Source: Pseudomonas putida
GTDB taxonomy: Bacteria; Pseudomonadota; Gammaproteobacteria; Pseudomonadales; Pseudomonadaceae
Reading direction: 5' to 3'
NCBI RefSeq assembly: GCF_028682635.1
Contig: NZ_JANHLK010000009.1
Span: 1 to 64,000, forward strand
DNA length: 64,000 bases
Part shown: positions 53,691 through 63,078 of the stretch, one piece after another
How positions within the stretch are numbered: position 1 is the stretch's first letter
How the letters are laid out: each line of letters begins with the position of its first letter
Translations under genes and position numbers: made by a program
The notes under the pieces: generated by a model
What the model saw: only the letters and a program-made list of their open reading frames with translations
The model's database searches: none
Told to the model about the DNA's origin: nothing

Positions 53691-54875
53691 TCAGGCAGCG
53701 CTTGGGCGCAGGGAATAGGTCTTCAACTGATCGGCAAAGTCACGCAGGGATTGAATCCCGCTGGCTTCCGCTTCGTGTACCCAATCCTTGATGGCGGCCA
53801 GCATGTCGTGACCATTTGAGCTGGTCTTGACCCAGATCTGCTGCAAGGCCAGGCGTTTCTCGTAGATGACCTTCAGCGCCTGGCTGTGTTCGAGCATGGT
53901 CTGGATACGAACGTGGTGCTTGTCGTCCAGCAGGCTGGTTTCCCGCGAAAGCAAACGCTTGGCGCGATGGAACTGGTGGCGCACCGAGTGATCGACCTTT
54001 TCCAGCTCTTGCTTGACCAACGGCCCGATCACCAGCTTGCGGTACTGGGCCATGATCTGAAAGCGGTTGTTGAGGATCGCCATCGCGGTGTCCATGTCCA
54101 GGTTGCCCTTGCCTTCGACGCGGTGGGCAATCGGCGCGACCCGCTGGACCTTGGCCAGGCGCAGGAAGCTGAACACCTGGATCCAGGCCCAGCCCAGGTC
54201 GAACTCCCACTTCTTCACCGACAGTTTTGCCGAGTTAGGGTAGGTGTGATGGTTGTTATGCAGCTCTTCACCACCGATCAGGATGCCCCAGGGCACCAGG
54301 TTGGTCGCTGCATCGCGACACTCGAAGTTGCGGTAGCCGACGGCATGGCCCAGGCCATTGACCACGCCGGCGGCCCACACCGGGATCCACATCATCTGGA
54401 TGGCCCAGATGGTGATGCCGATGGTGCCGAACAGCAGCAGGTCGATAACGCCCATGATCGCCACGCCCAGCAGTGGGAAGCGGGTGTAGACGTTGCGTTC
54501 GATCCAGTCATCGGGGCAGTTCTTGCCGTAGATGCGCAGTGTCTCGGGGTTTTCCGCTTCGGCGCGATACAACTCGGCGCCTTTGCGCAGCACGGTGGAC
54601 AAACCCTTGATCACCGGGCTGTGCGGGTCGTCGACAGTTTCGCACTTGGCGTGATGCTTGCGATGGATGGCGGTCCACTCGCGAGTGTTCTGCGCCGTGG
54701 TCAGCCACAGCCAGAAGCGGAAGAAATGTTTCAGGCCAGCATTCAGCTCAAGCGAGCGATGGGCTGAGTAACGGTGCAGATAGACCGTGACGCCGATGAT
54801 CGTGACGTGGGTCATCAGCAAGGTGACTGCCACCAGAGACCAGGGCGACAAGCCGAGAAAACCTTGGTACCACAT
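53691..54875 (-). CDS. desA: Delta-9 fatty acid desaturase (DesA-like)
   Basis: 394-residue membrane di-iron desaturase that inserts double bonds into saturated acyl chains and so adjusts membrane fluidity. The three histidine boxes are HRYSAHRS, HRKHHAK and HNNHHTYPNS, and about four TM segments flank them. Position next to a GGDEF-EAL gene and a diguanylate cyclase mirrors P. aeruginosa desA (PA0286), reported to act on phospholipid acyl chains. Confidence 0.92.
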   Translation of the reverse strand: MWYQGFLGLSPWSLVAVTLLMTHVTIIGVTVYLHRYSAHRSLELNAGLKHFFRFWLWLTTAQNTREWTAIHRKHHAKCETVDDPHSPVIKGLSTVLRKGAELYRAEAENPETLRIYGKNCPDDWIERNVYTRFPLLGVAIMGVIDLLLFGTIGITIWAIQMMWIPVWAAGVVNGLGHAVGYRNFECRDAATNLVPWGILIGGEELHNNHHTYPNSAKLSVKKWEFDLGWAWIQVFSFLRLAKVQRVAPIAHRVEGKGNLDMDTAMAILNNRFQIMAQYRKLVIGPLVKQELEKVDHSVRHQFHRAKRLLSRETSLLDDKHHVRIQTMLEHSQALKVIYEKRLALQQIWVKTSSNGHDMLAAIKDWVHEAEASGIQSLRDFADQLKTYSLRPSAA

Positions 54876-54983
54876 AGGCTATTGGGCCCTCGAAAAAGAA
54901 AAAACAGCCGATGCATTATCACCAAGCGGACAGATAAAACCAGTCGCCCTTTCAGATAAGAGTGGCAGGATGTGTCTTTAAAC

Positions 54984-54989
54984 TATAAT
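54984..54989 (+). promoter_or_regulatory. -10 element of the GGDEF-EAL gene
   Basis: Perfect TATAAT about 30 bases before the start codon; no good -35 is visible. It favours the downstream ATG at 55022 over 55010, which would leave a leader of about 14 bases. Confidence 0.5.
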
Positions 54990-55021
54990 CCCGACTTTTT
55001 CGTAGGGACATGGACAGCCTT

Positions 55022-56926
55022 ATGTCTGCCAGTTATCGCGATGCCGTGCGTGCAGCGCTGCTCTACCTACTGATTTCCGTCATCTGGATGCTGTTCAGTG
55101 GCTATTTATTGAGCAGTTTATTCGATAACTCGGCCGAGCGCTTACGCTGGCAACTGATCAACGGTTATGCCTGGGTGGTGGTGACCGCCGGCTTGATCTT
55201 CATGGCGCGGACGCGATTGTTGCGTTGCCTGGGTGTCGACGCGAAATTGCCCGAACGAAGTGAAGACCGCGAGCGTCTGCGCCAGGCGGCCGCCGTGTTC
55301 GATTGCACCCGTGAAGGCGTGTTGGTCACCGATCACCAGGGGCTGATCGTGCATGTGAACCGCGCCTTCATGGCGATCACCGGCTATCAGCGTGAAGAAG
55401 TGCTGGGGCATCAACCCAGTCTGTTCAAGTCAGGGCATCATCCACCGGCCTTCTATCAGGCGATGTTCGCCACCCTCAACAGCGTCGGCGAGTGGAGCGG
55501 CGAAATCTGGAACCGGCGCAAAAGCGGCGAAATCTATCCGCAATGGCAGACCATTCGCATGATTCACGACGACCTGGGGCGTTGCAGTCATTTCGTGGCG
55601 GTATTTTCCGATATCAGCGCCATCAAGGACTCGGAAAACGAACTGAGGCACCTGGCCCATCACGATCCGCTTACCGGCCTGCCCAATCGCCTGCTGTTCA
55701 CCGACCGTGCCACGCATGCCCTGGCGTCGGCGCAGATCCACAAGCGGGGTTGCGCGTTGCTGATGATCGATCTGGATCACTTCGTGATGATCAACGACAG
55801 CCTTGGGCACTCGATCGGTGACCAAGTACTCAAGGCGGTGGCCGAACGCCTGACTGCGATGCTCGACCCCGCTATCACCTTGGCGCGCCTGGGTGGTGAT
55901 GAGTTCGCCGTGCTGGCCGAGAGCTGTCCGCAATTGATGCAGGCCGCGGCGCTGGCCCAGCGGATCATCGAGGGCCTCAAGGAGCCTTTCGATATCCACG
56001 GGCATCGGCTGTTCATCAACGCCAGCATCGGTATCAGCCTGTTCCCCAGTGACGCCTTGAGTGCCGAGCAGTTGTTGCGCAACGCCGACTCGGCGCTGTT
56101 CAAGGCCAAGAGCGGCGGGCGTGATGGCTATGCCCTTTACACCGAAGCGTTGACGGCCCAGGCCCGGCAGCGGGTCGAGATCGCTTCTGAACTGCGCAGG
56201 GCCCTTGAACAAGACGAGCTGCGGGTGTTTTACCAGCCAGTTCACGATCTCAAGAGTGGTCGCCTGGTCGGCGTCGAGGCGCTGGTGCGCTGGGAGCATC
56301 CGCAGCGCGGTCTGGTGTCTCCGGCGCAATTCATTCCGGTTGCCGAACGAACCGGGCTTATCGCCCGGATCGATGCCTGGGTGATGCGCCAGGCCTGCCA
56401 GCAGATGTGCCAGTGGCAACAGGCGGGCGTGAAGCTGTCGTTTGTCGCGGTGAATGTTTCATCGCGACTGTTCGCCGGCCGCGAGCTGTACCAGCAAGTG
56501 GCTCAGGTGCTGCGCGAAACCGGCCTGGACCCGGACTGCCTGGAGCTGGAAGTCACCGAGAGCGCGGTGATGGAAGATCCGGAGGTCGCGCTTGAGCACA
56601 TGCACCGGCTACGGGAATTGGGTGTGCGGCTGGCCATCGATGATTTCGGCACGGGTTATTCGTCGCTGTTGCGGCTCAAGCGCTTGCCGGTACAGAAACT
56701 CAAGATCGACCAGGGTTTTGTCGCCGGGTTGCCGAGGGACGAGGACGACGCGGCCATTGTACGGGTCATCATCGCCCTGGCGCAGAGCATGGGCCTGCAG
56801 GTACAAGCCGAGGGCATCGAGCAGGTCGAACAGGCGGCGTTTCTGCTCGAGCATGGCAGTGATCTGGGGCAGGGTTACTGGTTTGGGCGGCCGGTGCCAG
56901 CAACGGAGCTGGATTGGACCCTGTAG
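55022..56926 (+). CDS. PAS-GGDEF-EAL c-di-GMP turnover protein
   Basis: 634-residue inner-membrane protein: two N-terminal TM helices (AALLYLLISVIWMLFSGYLL; GYAWVVVTAGLIFMAR), a PAS domain (about 85-200), a GGDEF domain with intact GGDEF (about 291) and an EAL domain (GVEALVRW, about 419; DDFGTGYSS). Both catalytic motifs look functional, so it could make or break c-di-GMP; the P. aeruginosa neighbour of desA (PA0285, PipA) acts as a phosphodiesterase. An upstream ATG at 55010 adds four residues. The stop codon lies in a REP. Confidence 0.93.
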   Translation: MSASYRDAVRAALLYLLISVIWMLFSGYLLSSLFDNSAERLRWQLINGYAWVVVTAGLIFMARTRLLRCLGVDAKLPERSEDRERLRQAAAVFDCTREGVLVTDHQGLIVHVNRAFMAITGYQREEVLGHQPSLFKSGHHPPAFYQAMFATLNSVGEWSGEIWNRRKSGEIYPQWQTIRMIHDDLGRCSHFVAVFSDISAIKDSENELRHLAHHDPLTGLPNRLLFTDRATHALASAQIHKRGCALLMIDLDHFVMINDSLGHSIGDQVLKAVAERLTAMLDPAITLARLGGDEFAVLAESCPQLMQAAALAQRIIEGLKEPFDIHGHRLFINASIGISLFPSDALSAEQLLRNADSALFKAKSGGRDGYALYTEALTAQARQRVEIASELRRALEQDELRVFYQPVHDLKSGRLVGVEALVRWEHPQRGLVSPAQFIPVAERTGLIARIDAWVMRQACQQMCQWQQAGVKLSFVAVNVSSRLFAGRELYQQVAQVLRETGLDPDCLELEVTESAVMEDPEVALEHMHRLRELGVRLAIDDFGTGYSSLLRLKRLPVQKLKIDQGFVAGLPRDEDDAAIVRVIIALAQSMGLQVQAEGIEQVEQAAFLLEHGSDLGQGYWFGRPVPATELDWTL

Positions 56927-56956
56927 GAGCTGCCGCAGGCTGCGATCTTTTGATCT
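56921..56956. repeat. Single REP element overlapping the GGDEF-EAL stop
   Basis: CTGTAGGAGCTGCCGCAGGC plus TGCGATC. Its TAG is the stop codon of the preceding gene. Confidence 0.85.
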
Positions 56957-57008
56957 TCAACGCCGCAAACCCTTGTCCCACCAAATAATGTCTTCTGGTT
57001 ATATAAAC

Positions 57009-57036
57009 ATTCTTAAATAGTCTTTTTAAGAATATC
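57009..57036 (+). promoter_or_regulatory. Putative sulfur-starvation element upstream of oscA
   Basis: Perfect inverted repeat ATTCTTAAA-N7-TTTAAGAAT (57009-57033) within TTAAATAGTCTTTTTAAG, the sequence shared with the tauD-like promoter. Likely CysB-controlled. Confidence 0.6.
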
Positions 57037-57115
57037 CGCGCCTCTCTACTATTGGTCTCACGCCGCATGCAGTGCCGCCACTGCCAGGCAACCTCTAAGT
57101 CGAAGGAGCAGCACC

Positions 57116-57298
57116 ATGAGCGCATCTCTACGTAGCGTTGACGGCCAGGACGAAGCAACCATCCTGCGCGAAATCCAGAGCGCCCTGCGCGATCTGCGTT
57201 TTGGCGCGGTGGAGATCACCGTGCACAACGCCCAGGTGGTCCAGATCGAACGCAAGGAAAAATTCCGCTTGCAGCAACCGGGGAACAAACCGGCCTGA
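57116..57298 (+). CDS. oscA: OscA, small DUF2292 (YezD-like) protein
   Basis: 60-residue protein whose body (ILREIQSALRDLRFGAVEITVHNAQVVQIERKEKFRL) matches the YezD/DUF2292 family. In Pseudomonas the gene upstream of sbp is known as oscA and is needed for growth on organosulfur compounds and for chromate resistance. GAAGGAG precedes the ATG. Role in the cell is not known in detail. Confidence 0.88.
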   Translation: MSASLRSVDGQDEATILREIQSALRDLRFGAVEITVHNAQVVQIERKEKFRLQQPGNKPA

Positions 57299-57380
57299 AG
57301 CGATTTTTTTGAACCGACACCGCGATCCCAGAAATCCATAAGAACTAGCCAACACAATTAGAATTCCAGGAGCTTTCACC

Positions 57381-58394
57381 ATGTCGTCGATTCGCCATTT
57401 CGCTTTGGCCGCCCTGGCCAGCGCCCTGTTTGCCGGTTCTGCGGTCGCCAAGGATTACGAACTGCTCAACGTGTCGTACGACCCGACCCGCGAGCTCTAC
57501 CAGGATTACAACGCTGAATTCGTCAATTTCTGGAAGAAAAGTAATCCCGGCGACAGCGTGAAAATCCAGCAATCCCACGGTGGCTCGGGTAAACAGGGCC
57601 GGGCGGTGATCGACGGCCTGCGCGCCGACGTGGTGACCCTGGCCCTGGCCGGTGACATCGACGAAATCGCCAAACTCGGCAAGACCCTGCCGGCGGACTG
57701 GCAGAAGCGTCTGCCGGAAGCCAGCACGCCGTACACCTCGACCATCGTGTTCCTGGTGCGCAAGGGCAACCCTAAAGGCATCAAGGACTGGGGCGACCTG
57801 GTCAAGAACGACGTGTCGGTGATCACCCCGAACCCGAAAACCTCAGGCGGTGCGCGCTGGAACTTCCTCGCCGCCTGGGCCTATGGCCTGAAAGCAAATG
57901 GCGGTGACGAAGCCAAGGCCAAGGAATACGTGCAAACCCTGTTCAAGCACGTGCCAGTGCTGGACACCGGTGCTCGCGGTTCGACCATTACCTTCGTCAA
58001 CAACGGTCAGGGTGACGTGTTGCTGGCGTGGGAAAACGAAGCGTTCCTGGCCCTGAAAGAAGATGGCGGCGCCGACAAGTTCGAAATTGTCGTGCCTTCG
58101 CTGTCGATCCTTGCCGAGCCGCCAGTGGCGGTGGTCGACAAGAACGCCGAGAAGAAGGGCAACGAGCAGATCGCCGAAGCCTACCTCAAGCACCTTTACA
58201 GCCCGGCGGGCCAGGAAATTGCGGCTAAAAACTTCTATCGTCCACGGGACAAGGAAGTCGCCTCGAAATACGCCCAGCAGTTCCCGAAACTGGACCTGGT
58301 GACCATCGACAAAGACTTCGGCGGCTGGAAAACCGCGCAGCCGAAATTCTTCAACGACGGCGGCGTATTCGACCAGATCTACCAGGCGCAGTAA
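57381..58394 (+). CDS. sbp: Sulfate-binding periplasmic protein
   Basis: 337-residue sulfate/thiosulfate-binding protein with a signal peptide ([18 protein letters not shown]). The mature N-terminus [18 protein letters not shown] and [25 protein letters not shown] are the Sbp signature. Delivers sulfate to CysTWA. CAGGAG precedes the ATG. Confidence 0.96.
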   Translation: MSSIRHFALAALASALFAGSAVAKDYELLNVSYDPTRELYQDYNAEFVNFWKKSNPGDSVKIQQSHGGSGKQGRAVIDGLRADVVTLALAGDIDEIAKLGKTLPADWQKRLPEASTPYTSTIVFLVRKGNPKGIKDWGDLVKNDVSVITPNPKTSGGARWNFLAAWAYGLKANGGDEAKAKEYVQTLFKHVPVLDTGARGSTITFVNNGQGDVLLAWENEAFLALKEDGGADKFEIVVPSLSILAEPPVAVVDKNAEKKGNEQIAEAYLKHLYSPAGQEIAAKNFYRPRDKEVASKYAQQFPKLDLVTIDKDFGGWKTAQPKFFNDGGVFDQIYQAQ

Positions 58395-58414
58395 TCTTAA
58401 ATAGCCATCAAGGA

Positions 58415-58440
58415 GCCTCGAATCGCGATTCGAGGCTTTG
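58415..58440 (+). terminator. Perfect hairpin between sbp and cysT
   Basis: AGCCTCGAATCG and its exact complement, adjacent (58415-58438), followed by TT. A partial terminator or 3' stabiliser of this kind would let the binding protein be made in excess of the transporter. Confidence 0.75.
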
Positions 58441-58463
58441 TGCATTCTCAACCAGGGACTTTT

Positions 58464-59282
58464 ATGTCGCGTCGTATCTCCCCCGTCATACCCGGCTTCG
58501 GGCTGACGCTGGGCTACACCTTGGTGTACCTCAGCCTGATTGTGCTTATACCACTGGCGGCGATGTTCGTGCATGCCGCTCAACTCACCTGGGATCAGTT
58601 CTGGGCAATCATCTCGGCGCCAAGGGTGCTGGCGGCGTTGAAGCTGAGCTTCGGCACCGCCCTGTACGCGGCGATCATCAACGGCATCATCGGCACGCTG
58701 CTGGCCTGGGTGCTGGTGCGCTATACCTTCCCGGGACGCAAGATCATCGATGCGATGATCGATTTGCCCTTCGCATTGCCCACCGCCGTGGCCGGTATTG
58801 CGCTGACCGCGCTGTACACCCCAACCGGCCTGGTGGGTCAGTTTGCGGCGGATCTGGGTTTCAAGATCGCCTACACCCCCCTGGGCATCACCCTTGCCCT
58901 CACTTTTGTGACACTTCCATTCGTAGTACGTACCGTACAGCCCGTGCTGGCCGATATTCCCCGTGAAGTGGAAGAAGCGGCGGCGTGCCTGGGTGCAAAA
59001 CCGTTGCAGGTGTTCCGTCATATCCTGGTGCCGGCATTGCTTCCGGCCTGGTTGACCGGTTTTGCCCTGGCCTTTGCCCGCGGGGTCGGCGAGTACGGTT
59101 CAGTGATTTTCATCGCCGGTAACATGCCGATGAAAACCGAGATCCTGCCGCTGCTGATCATGGTCAAGCTGGACCAGTACGATTACACCGGCGCTACCTC
59201 CATTGGTGTACTGATGCTGGTGGTTTCCTTCATTCTGTTGCTGCTGATCAACTTGCTGCAGCGGCGCATCGAAACCCCATAG
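58464..59282 (+). CDS. cysT: Sulfate ABC transporter permease CysT
   Basis: 272-residue inner-membrane permease with six TM helices and the EAA loop ([29 protein letters not shown]). ATG 58464 follows AGGGAC; an in-frame GTG 24 bases upstream is unlikely since it falls inside the hairpin region. Pairs with CysW. Confidence 0.95.
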   Translation: MSRRISPVIPGFGLTLGYTLVYLSLIVLIPLAAMFVHAAQLTWDQFWAIISAPRVLAALKLSFGTALYAAIINGIIGTLLAWVLVRYTFPGRKIIDAMIDLPFALPTAVAGIALTALYTPTGLVGQFAADLGFKIAYTPLGITLALTFVTLPFVVRTVQPVLADIPREVEEAAACLGAKPLQVFRHILVPALLPAWLTGFALAFARGVGEYGSVIFIAGNMPMKTEILPLLIMVKLDQYDYTGATSIGVLMLVVSFILLLLINLLQRRIETP

Positions 59283-59295
59283 GGAGGCGCGAACA

Positions 59296-60168
59296 ATGTC
59301 CCAATCGTCTATTGCTGCCGCCTCTTCGGCCAACGCTGCCCGCCGTGGCAGCGCGACCTCGCGGCGAATCCTGATCGGCCTTGGCTGGCTGATTTTTGCG
59401 CTGTTCCTGTTGCTGCCGCTGTTCATCGTGGTGTCCCAGGGTTTGAAAAACGGCCTGGGTGCGTTCTTCACCGCGATCTTCGAACCCGACGCACTGTCGG
59501 CTCTGAAGCTGACGTTGATTGCCGTACTGATTTCGGTGCCGTTGAACCTGGTGTTCGGCGTCAGTGCCGCGTGGTGCGTGAGCAAGTACTCGTTCCGCGG
59601 CAAGAGCATGCTGGTGACCCTGATCGACCTGCCGTTCTCGGTATCGCCGGTCATCGCCGGCCTGGTCTATGTGTTGATGTTCGGCGCCCAGGGCCTGTTC
59701 GGCCCGTGGTTGCAGGACCACGACATCCAGATCGTCTTCGCCTTGCCAGGCATCGTGCTGGCGACGATATTCGTCACCGTGCCGTTCGTGGCCCGTGAGC
59801 TGATCCCGCTGATGCAGGAGCAGGGCACCCAGGAAGAGGAGGCCGCGCGCTTGCTCGGGGCCAATGGCTGGCAGATGTTCTGGCACGTCACCGTACCCAA
59901 CATCAAATGGGGCCTGATCTACGGCGTGGTGCTCTGTACCGCGCGGGCCATGGGTGAATTCGGTGCGGTGTCGGTGGTTTCCGGGCACATTCGCGGGGTG
60001 ACCAACACCTTGCCGCTGCACGTCGAGATCCTCTACAACGAATACAACCACGTGGCCGCGTTCGCCGTGGCGAGCCTGTTGCTGATCCTGGCGCTCTTCA
60101 TCCTGCTGCTCAAGCAGTGGAGCGAAAACCGTATCAACCGCCTGCGCGCCAGCGCCGCGGAGGAATAA
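59296..60168 (+). CDS. cysW: Sulfate ABC transporter permease CysW
   Basis: 290-residue permease partner of CysT, with about six TM helices and its own EAA loop ([24 protein letters not shown]). GGAGG precedes the ATG; 13 bases after cysT and 3 before cysA. Confidence 0.95.
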   Translation: MSQSSIAAASSANAARRGSATSRRILIGLGWLIFALFLLLPLFIVVSQGLKNGLGAFFTAIFEPDALSALKLTLIAVLISVPLNLVFGVSAAWCVSKYSFRGKSMLVTLIDLPFSVSPVIAGLVYVLMFGAQGLFGPWLQDHDIQIVFALPGIVLATIFVTVPFVARELIPLMQEQGTQEEEAARLLGANGWQMFWHVTVPNIKWGLIYGVVLCTARAMGEFGAVSVVSGHIRGVTNTLPLHVEILYNEYNHVAAFAVASLLLILALFILLLKQWSENRINRLRASAAEE

Positions 60169-60171
60169 TTC

Positions 60172-61161
60172 ATGTCGATCGAAGTGCGTAACGTCAGCAA
60201 GAATTTCAATGCGTTCAAGGCCCTGGACAACATCAGCCTGGACATCCAGAGCGGCGAACTGGTCGCGCTGCTCGGCCCGTCGGGCTGCGGCAAGACCACG
60301 TTGCTGCGGATCATCGCCGGCCTGGAAACCCCGGATCAGGGCAATATCGTGTTCCACGGCGAAGACGTTTCCGGCCACGACGTGCGTGATCGCAACGTCG
60401 GTTTCGTGTTCCAGCACTACGCTTTGTTCCGCCACATGACAGTGTTCGACAACGTCGCGTTCGGCCTGCGCATGAAGCCGAAAAACCAGCGCCCGAGCGA
60501 AAGCCAGATCGCGACCAAGGTGCACGAACTGCTGAACATGGTGCAGCTGGATTGGCTGTCGGATCGTTATCCGGAACAACTGTCCGGTGGCCAGCGTCAG
60601 CGTATCGCCCTGGCCCGTGCCCTGGCGGTGGAGCCGAAAGTGCTGCTGCTCGACGAACCCTTCGGCGCCCTCGACGCCAAGGTTCGTAAAGAGCTGCGTC
60701 GCTGGTTGGCGCGTCTGCACGAAGACATCAACCTGACGTCCGTTTTCGTGACCCACGACCAGGAAGAAGCGATGGAAGTCGCCGACCGCATCGTGGTGAT
60801 GAACAAGGGCGTGATCGAGCAGATCGGCGCACCGGGTGACGTCTACGAAAATCCAGCCAGCGATTTCGTTTATCACTTCCTCGGTGATTCGAACCGTCTG
60901 CACCTGGGCGAAGACAATCATGTGCTGTTCCGTCCGCACGAGGTGTCGCTGTCGCGCCATGAACTGGAAGATCACCACGCCGCGCAAGTGCGCGATATAC
61001 GTCCGTTGGGTGCGACGACGCGGGTGACGCTGAAGGTCGAAGGCCAGAGTGATCTGATCGAAGCCGAAGTGGTCAAGGATCACGACAGCCTGATCGGGTT
61101 GGCCAAGGGCGAGACGCTGTTCTTCAAGCCGAAGGTCTGGCAGAAGGTCGCCAACCTCTGA
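60172..61161 (+). CDS. cysA: Sulfate ABC transporter ATPase CysA
   Basis: 329-residue ATPase driving sulfate/thiosulfate import. Walker [10 protein letters not shown], signature LSGGQRQR, Walker [13 protein letters not shown] and switch His FVTHDQEE are intact, with a C-terminal TOBE-like regulatory region ([10 protein letters not shown]). Ends the oscA-sbp-cysTWA operon, after which a REP pair follows. Confidence 0.96.
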   Translation: MSIEVRNVSKNFNAFKALDNISLDIQSGELVALLGPSGCGKTTLLRIIAGLETPDQGNIVFHGEDVSGHDVRDRNVGFVFQHYALFRHMTVFDNVAFGLRMKPKNQRPSESQIATKVHELLNMVQLDWLSDRYPEQLSGGQRQRIALARALAVEPKVLLLDEPFGALDAKVRKELRRWLARLHEDINLTSVFVTHDQEEAMEVADRIVVMNKGVIEQIGAPGDVYENPASDFVYHFLGDSNRLHLGEDNHVLFRPHEVSLSRHELEDHHAAQVRDIRPLGATTRVTLKVEGQSDLIEAEVVKDHDSLIGLAKGETLFFKPKVWQKVANL

Positions 61162-61244
61162 CCTGTAGGAGCTGGCTTGCCAGCGATCAACGATGACGCG
61201 GTGTGTCATACACACCGCTTTCGCCGGCAAGCCAGCTCCTACAG
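61162..61244. repeat. Pair of inverted REP elements
   Basis: CTGTAGGAGCTGGCTTGCCA plus GCGA and the inverted GCCGGCAAGCCAGCTCCTAC plus AG, with an internal GGTGTGT/ACACACC hairpin. Between convergent genes. Confidence 0.9.
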
Positions 61245-61250
61245 ATCCGC

Positions 61251-61772
61251 TCAGGCCGCCGCTTTGTTTGGATTGACCCGCACACCCCCCGCCCGCGCCT
61301 CGATCTGCTCTTTCAGCTCATGCCGCAACCCGAGCAAAAACGCCAACTCAACCACCACAAACAACGGCCCGACAATCAACCCCGTCACATCATCGACAAA
61401 CGCCGGTTTGCGCCCTTCATAGTGGTGACCGACAAACTGGATAACCCAGCCAATCACAAACATCGCCACGCCACTGCTCAACCAGACCAGCGTGCTTTGC
61501 TGCGCCAGGACCTGGCCCGCCCAAATGCACAGCCCCAGCAGCGCCGTCATCAACACCCCAAGGCGCAACTCCAGGCGCAGGTAGAACCACGCCGACGCCA
61601 GCGCGACCAGCACCGCCGGTGAAAGCCAACCCCCAGCCCATTGCGGACGAGACAGCAACACCGCCACCGCCACCACAATCAACGGGATACCAATGAAGTG
61701 GGTGGCAATGTTGCGCGGATCGCGGTGGTAGGCGGCGTATTGACTGAGATGATCAACGAGGCTTTTTTTCAT
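61251..61772 (-). CDS. DUF962 / Mpo1-like membrane protein
   Basis: 173-residue protein with about four TM helices and the DUF962 motifs YAAYHRDPRNIATHFIGIPL and FVGHHYEGRKPAFVDD, whose His residues are the iron ligands of yeast Mpo1 (2-hydroxy fatty acid dioxygenase). ATG 61772 is preceded by a strong AGGAGG. Physiological substrate in bacteria unknown. Confidence 0.9.
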   Translation of the reverse strand: MKKSLVDHLSQYAAYHRDPRNIATHFIGIPLIVVAVAVLLSRPQWAGGWLSPAVLVALASAWFYLRLELRLGVLMTALLGLCIWAGQVLAQQSTLVWLSSGVAMFVIGWVIQFVGHHYEGRKPAFVDDVTGLIVGPLFVVVELAFLLGLRHELKEQIEARAGGVRVNPNKAAA

Positions 61773-61856
61773 TGTTGTTCCTCCTGTAGGGTGCACGATC
61801 ATGCCTCGGGGCCATTCATTGCTCTGTCAGCCAGGCGACAATCTCTAGGAGTTTTC

Positions 61857-62543
61857 ATGGATATGCAGGACTGGCGGCCACGCCTGTTGCGCGGCCAATG
61901 GTTCAGCCATTTGCCTGCTTCCCTACAGGATAGTCTGCTGGACGCCGCCAGGGTGCGGCGCTTATCAGCCGGTCAGCGCCTGTTCCAGCGCGGCGATCCG
62001 CCCTGTGGCCTGTACGCGGTGCTCGAAGGCGCGGTGCGTATAGGCGCCGTGAACGAGCAGGGCAAAGAGGCGTTGCTGAGCCTGGTGGAAGCGCCGCACT
62101 GGTTTGGCGAAATCTGCCTGTTCGATGGCCAGGCGCGTACCCACGACGCCTTTGGACTGGGCCCGTGCACGCTGTTGCACATACCGCATATCGCCCTGCT
62201 CACGTTGCTCGATGAACAGCCGGTGTACTGGCGGCAACTGGCGCTGCTGATGAGTCAGAAACTGCGCCTGACCTTCATCAATCTCGAACAGCTGAGCCTG
62301 ATGCCGGCCCCGGTGCGGCTGGCCCATCGCTTGCTGATGATCGCCGAAGGGTACGGCGAAATCGACGAACCACGCCGCGTCCTGCAGTTGCCGCAGGAGC
62401 AGCTTGCTTCGATGTTGTCGCTGTCACGGCAGACCACCAACCAGATCCTCAAGGATTTGCAGGGGCAGGGGATATTGAATCTGGGGTATGGCGAAATTGA
62501 AATCCTCGATGTTCAGCGGTTGCGGGCGTTAGTTGCCGTTTAA
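61857..62543 (+). CDS. Crp/Fnr-family transcriptional regulator
   Basis: 228-residue regulator with an N-terminal cyclic-nucleotide-binding-like beta roll (LFQRGDPPCGLYAVLEGAVRIG, LVEAPHWFGEICLFDG) and a C-terminal winged helix (LPQEQLASMLSLSRQTTNQILKDL). The Fnr-type cysteines are missing, so it is not an Fnr oxygen sensor. ATG 61857 follows AGGAG. Ligand and targets unknown. Confidence 0.9.
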   Translation: MDMQDWRPRLLRGQWFSHLPASLQDSLLDAARVRRLSAGQRLFQRGDPPCGLYAVLEGAVRIGAVNEQGKEALLSLVEAPHWFGEICLFDGQARTHDAFGLGPCTLLHIPHIALLTLLDEQPVYWRQLALLMSQKLRLTFINLEQLSLMPAPVRLAHRLLMIAEGYGEIDEPRRVLQLPQEQLASMLSLSRQTTNQILKDLQGQGILNLGYGEIEILDVQRLRALVAV

Positions 62544-62600
62544 TGGTGGGCTTTACCCGCAAACGCGCCTAGCCTGTCGGAACGACAATCGAGGTGTGCC

Positions 62601-62966
62601 ATGCGTGTATTGCTAGTGGAAGACGAACCCGGACTCGCCAGGCATCTGGCCGATGGCCTGAGCGAAGCGAGCTATGCGGTGGATGTGGCAGTCAACGGTA
62701 TGGACGGCCGGCGCTTCATCGAGGCGGGCGAGTATGAGCTGATCATCCTCGACGTCATGCTGCCTGGGCTCAATGGTTGGCAGTTGCTGCAACAGATCCG
62801 CAAGCTCGGTGAGACCCCAGTGCTCCTGCTCACTACCAAGGATGGTATCGAGGATCGCCTGCGCGGCTTGGAGTTGCACGAGGATGATTACCTGCTCAAG
62901 CCCTTTGCCGTGAGTGAACTGGTGGCGCGGGTGCGCAAGTTGTTGCGGCGGGGTCAGGGGCGCTGA
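62601..62966 (+). CDS. Receiver-only response regulator (OmpR-type, no output domain)
   Basis: 121-residue protein consisting only of a receiver domain. The phospho-acceptor Asp lies in LIILDVMLPGLNG, the Thr in LLLTTKDG and the Lys in LLKPFAVSEL, all intact. The end VARVRKLLRRG is exactly the OmpR/PhoB linker, after which the family normally has a winged-helix DNA-binding domain; here the gene stops. No kinase or second half lies downstream, where hipBA begins. It may be truncated or a phosphate sink. Confidence 0.85.
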   Translation: MRVLLVEDEPGLARHLADGLSEASYAVDVAVNGMDGRRFIEAGEYELIILDVMLPGLNGWQLLQQIRKLGETPVLLLTTKDGIEDRLRGLELHEDDYLLKPFAVSELVARVRKLLRRGQGR

Positions 62967-63078
62967 AGTTTTCAGGCGCTTAAAAAAACCAGCTGGACTT
63001 AGTCTTTAAACTGCACTAAATACAATGCATATTCCACATTTCGTGGTGCTTTGCACGGTATACGATGCAGGTCGATAA

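Noticed and set aside
59248-61230. Long minus-strand frame (660 codons) opposite cysW and cysA
   Set aside because: Antisense to two unmistakable ABC transporter genes and of low-complexity composition.
62949-62986. Possible terminator after the receiver-only regulator (CTGAA/TTCAG)
   Set aside because: The stem is short, bulged, and followed by A residues instead of T residues.
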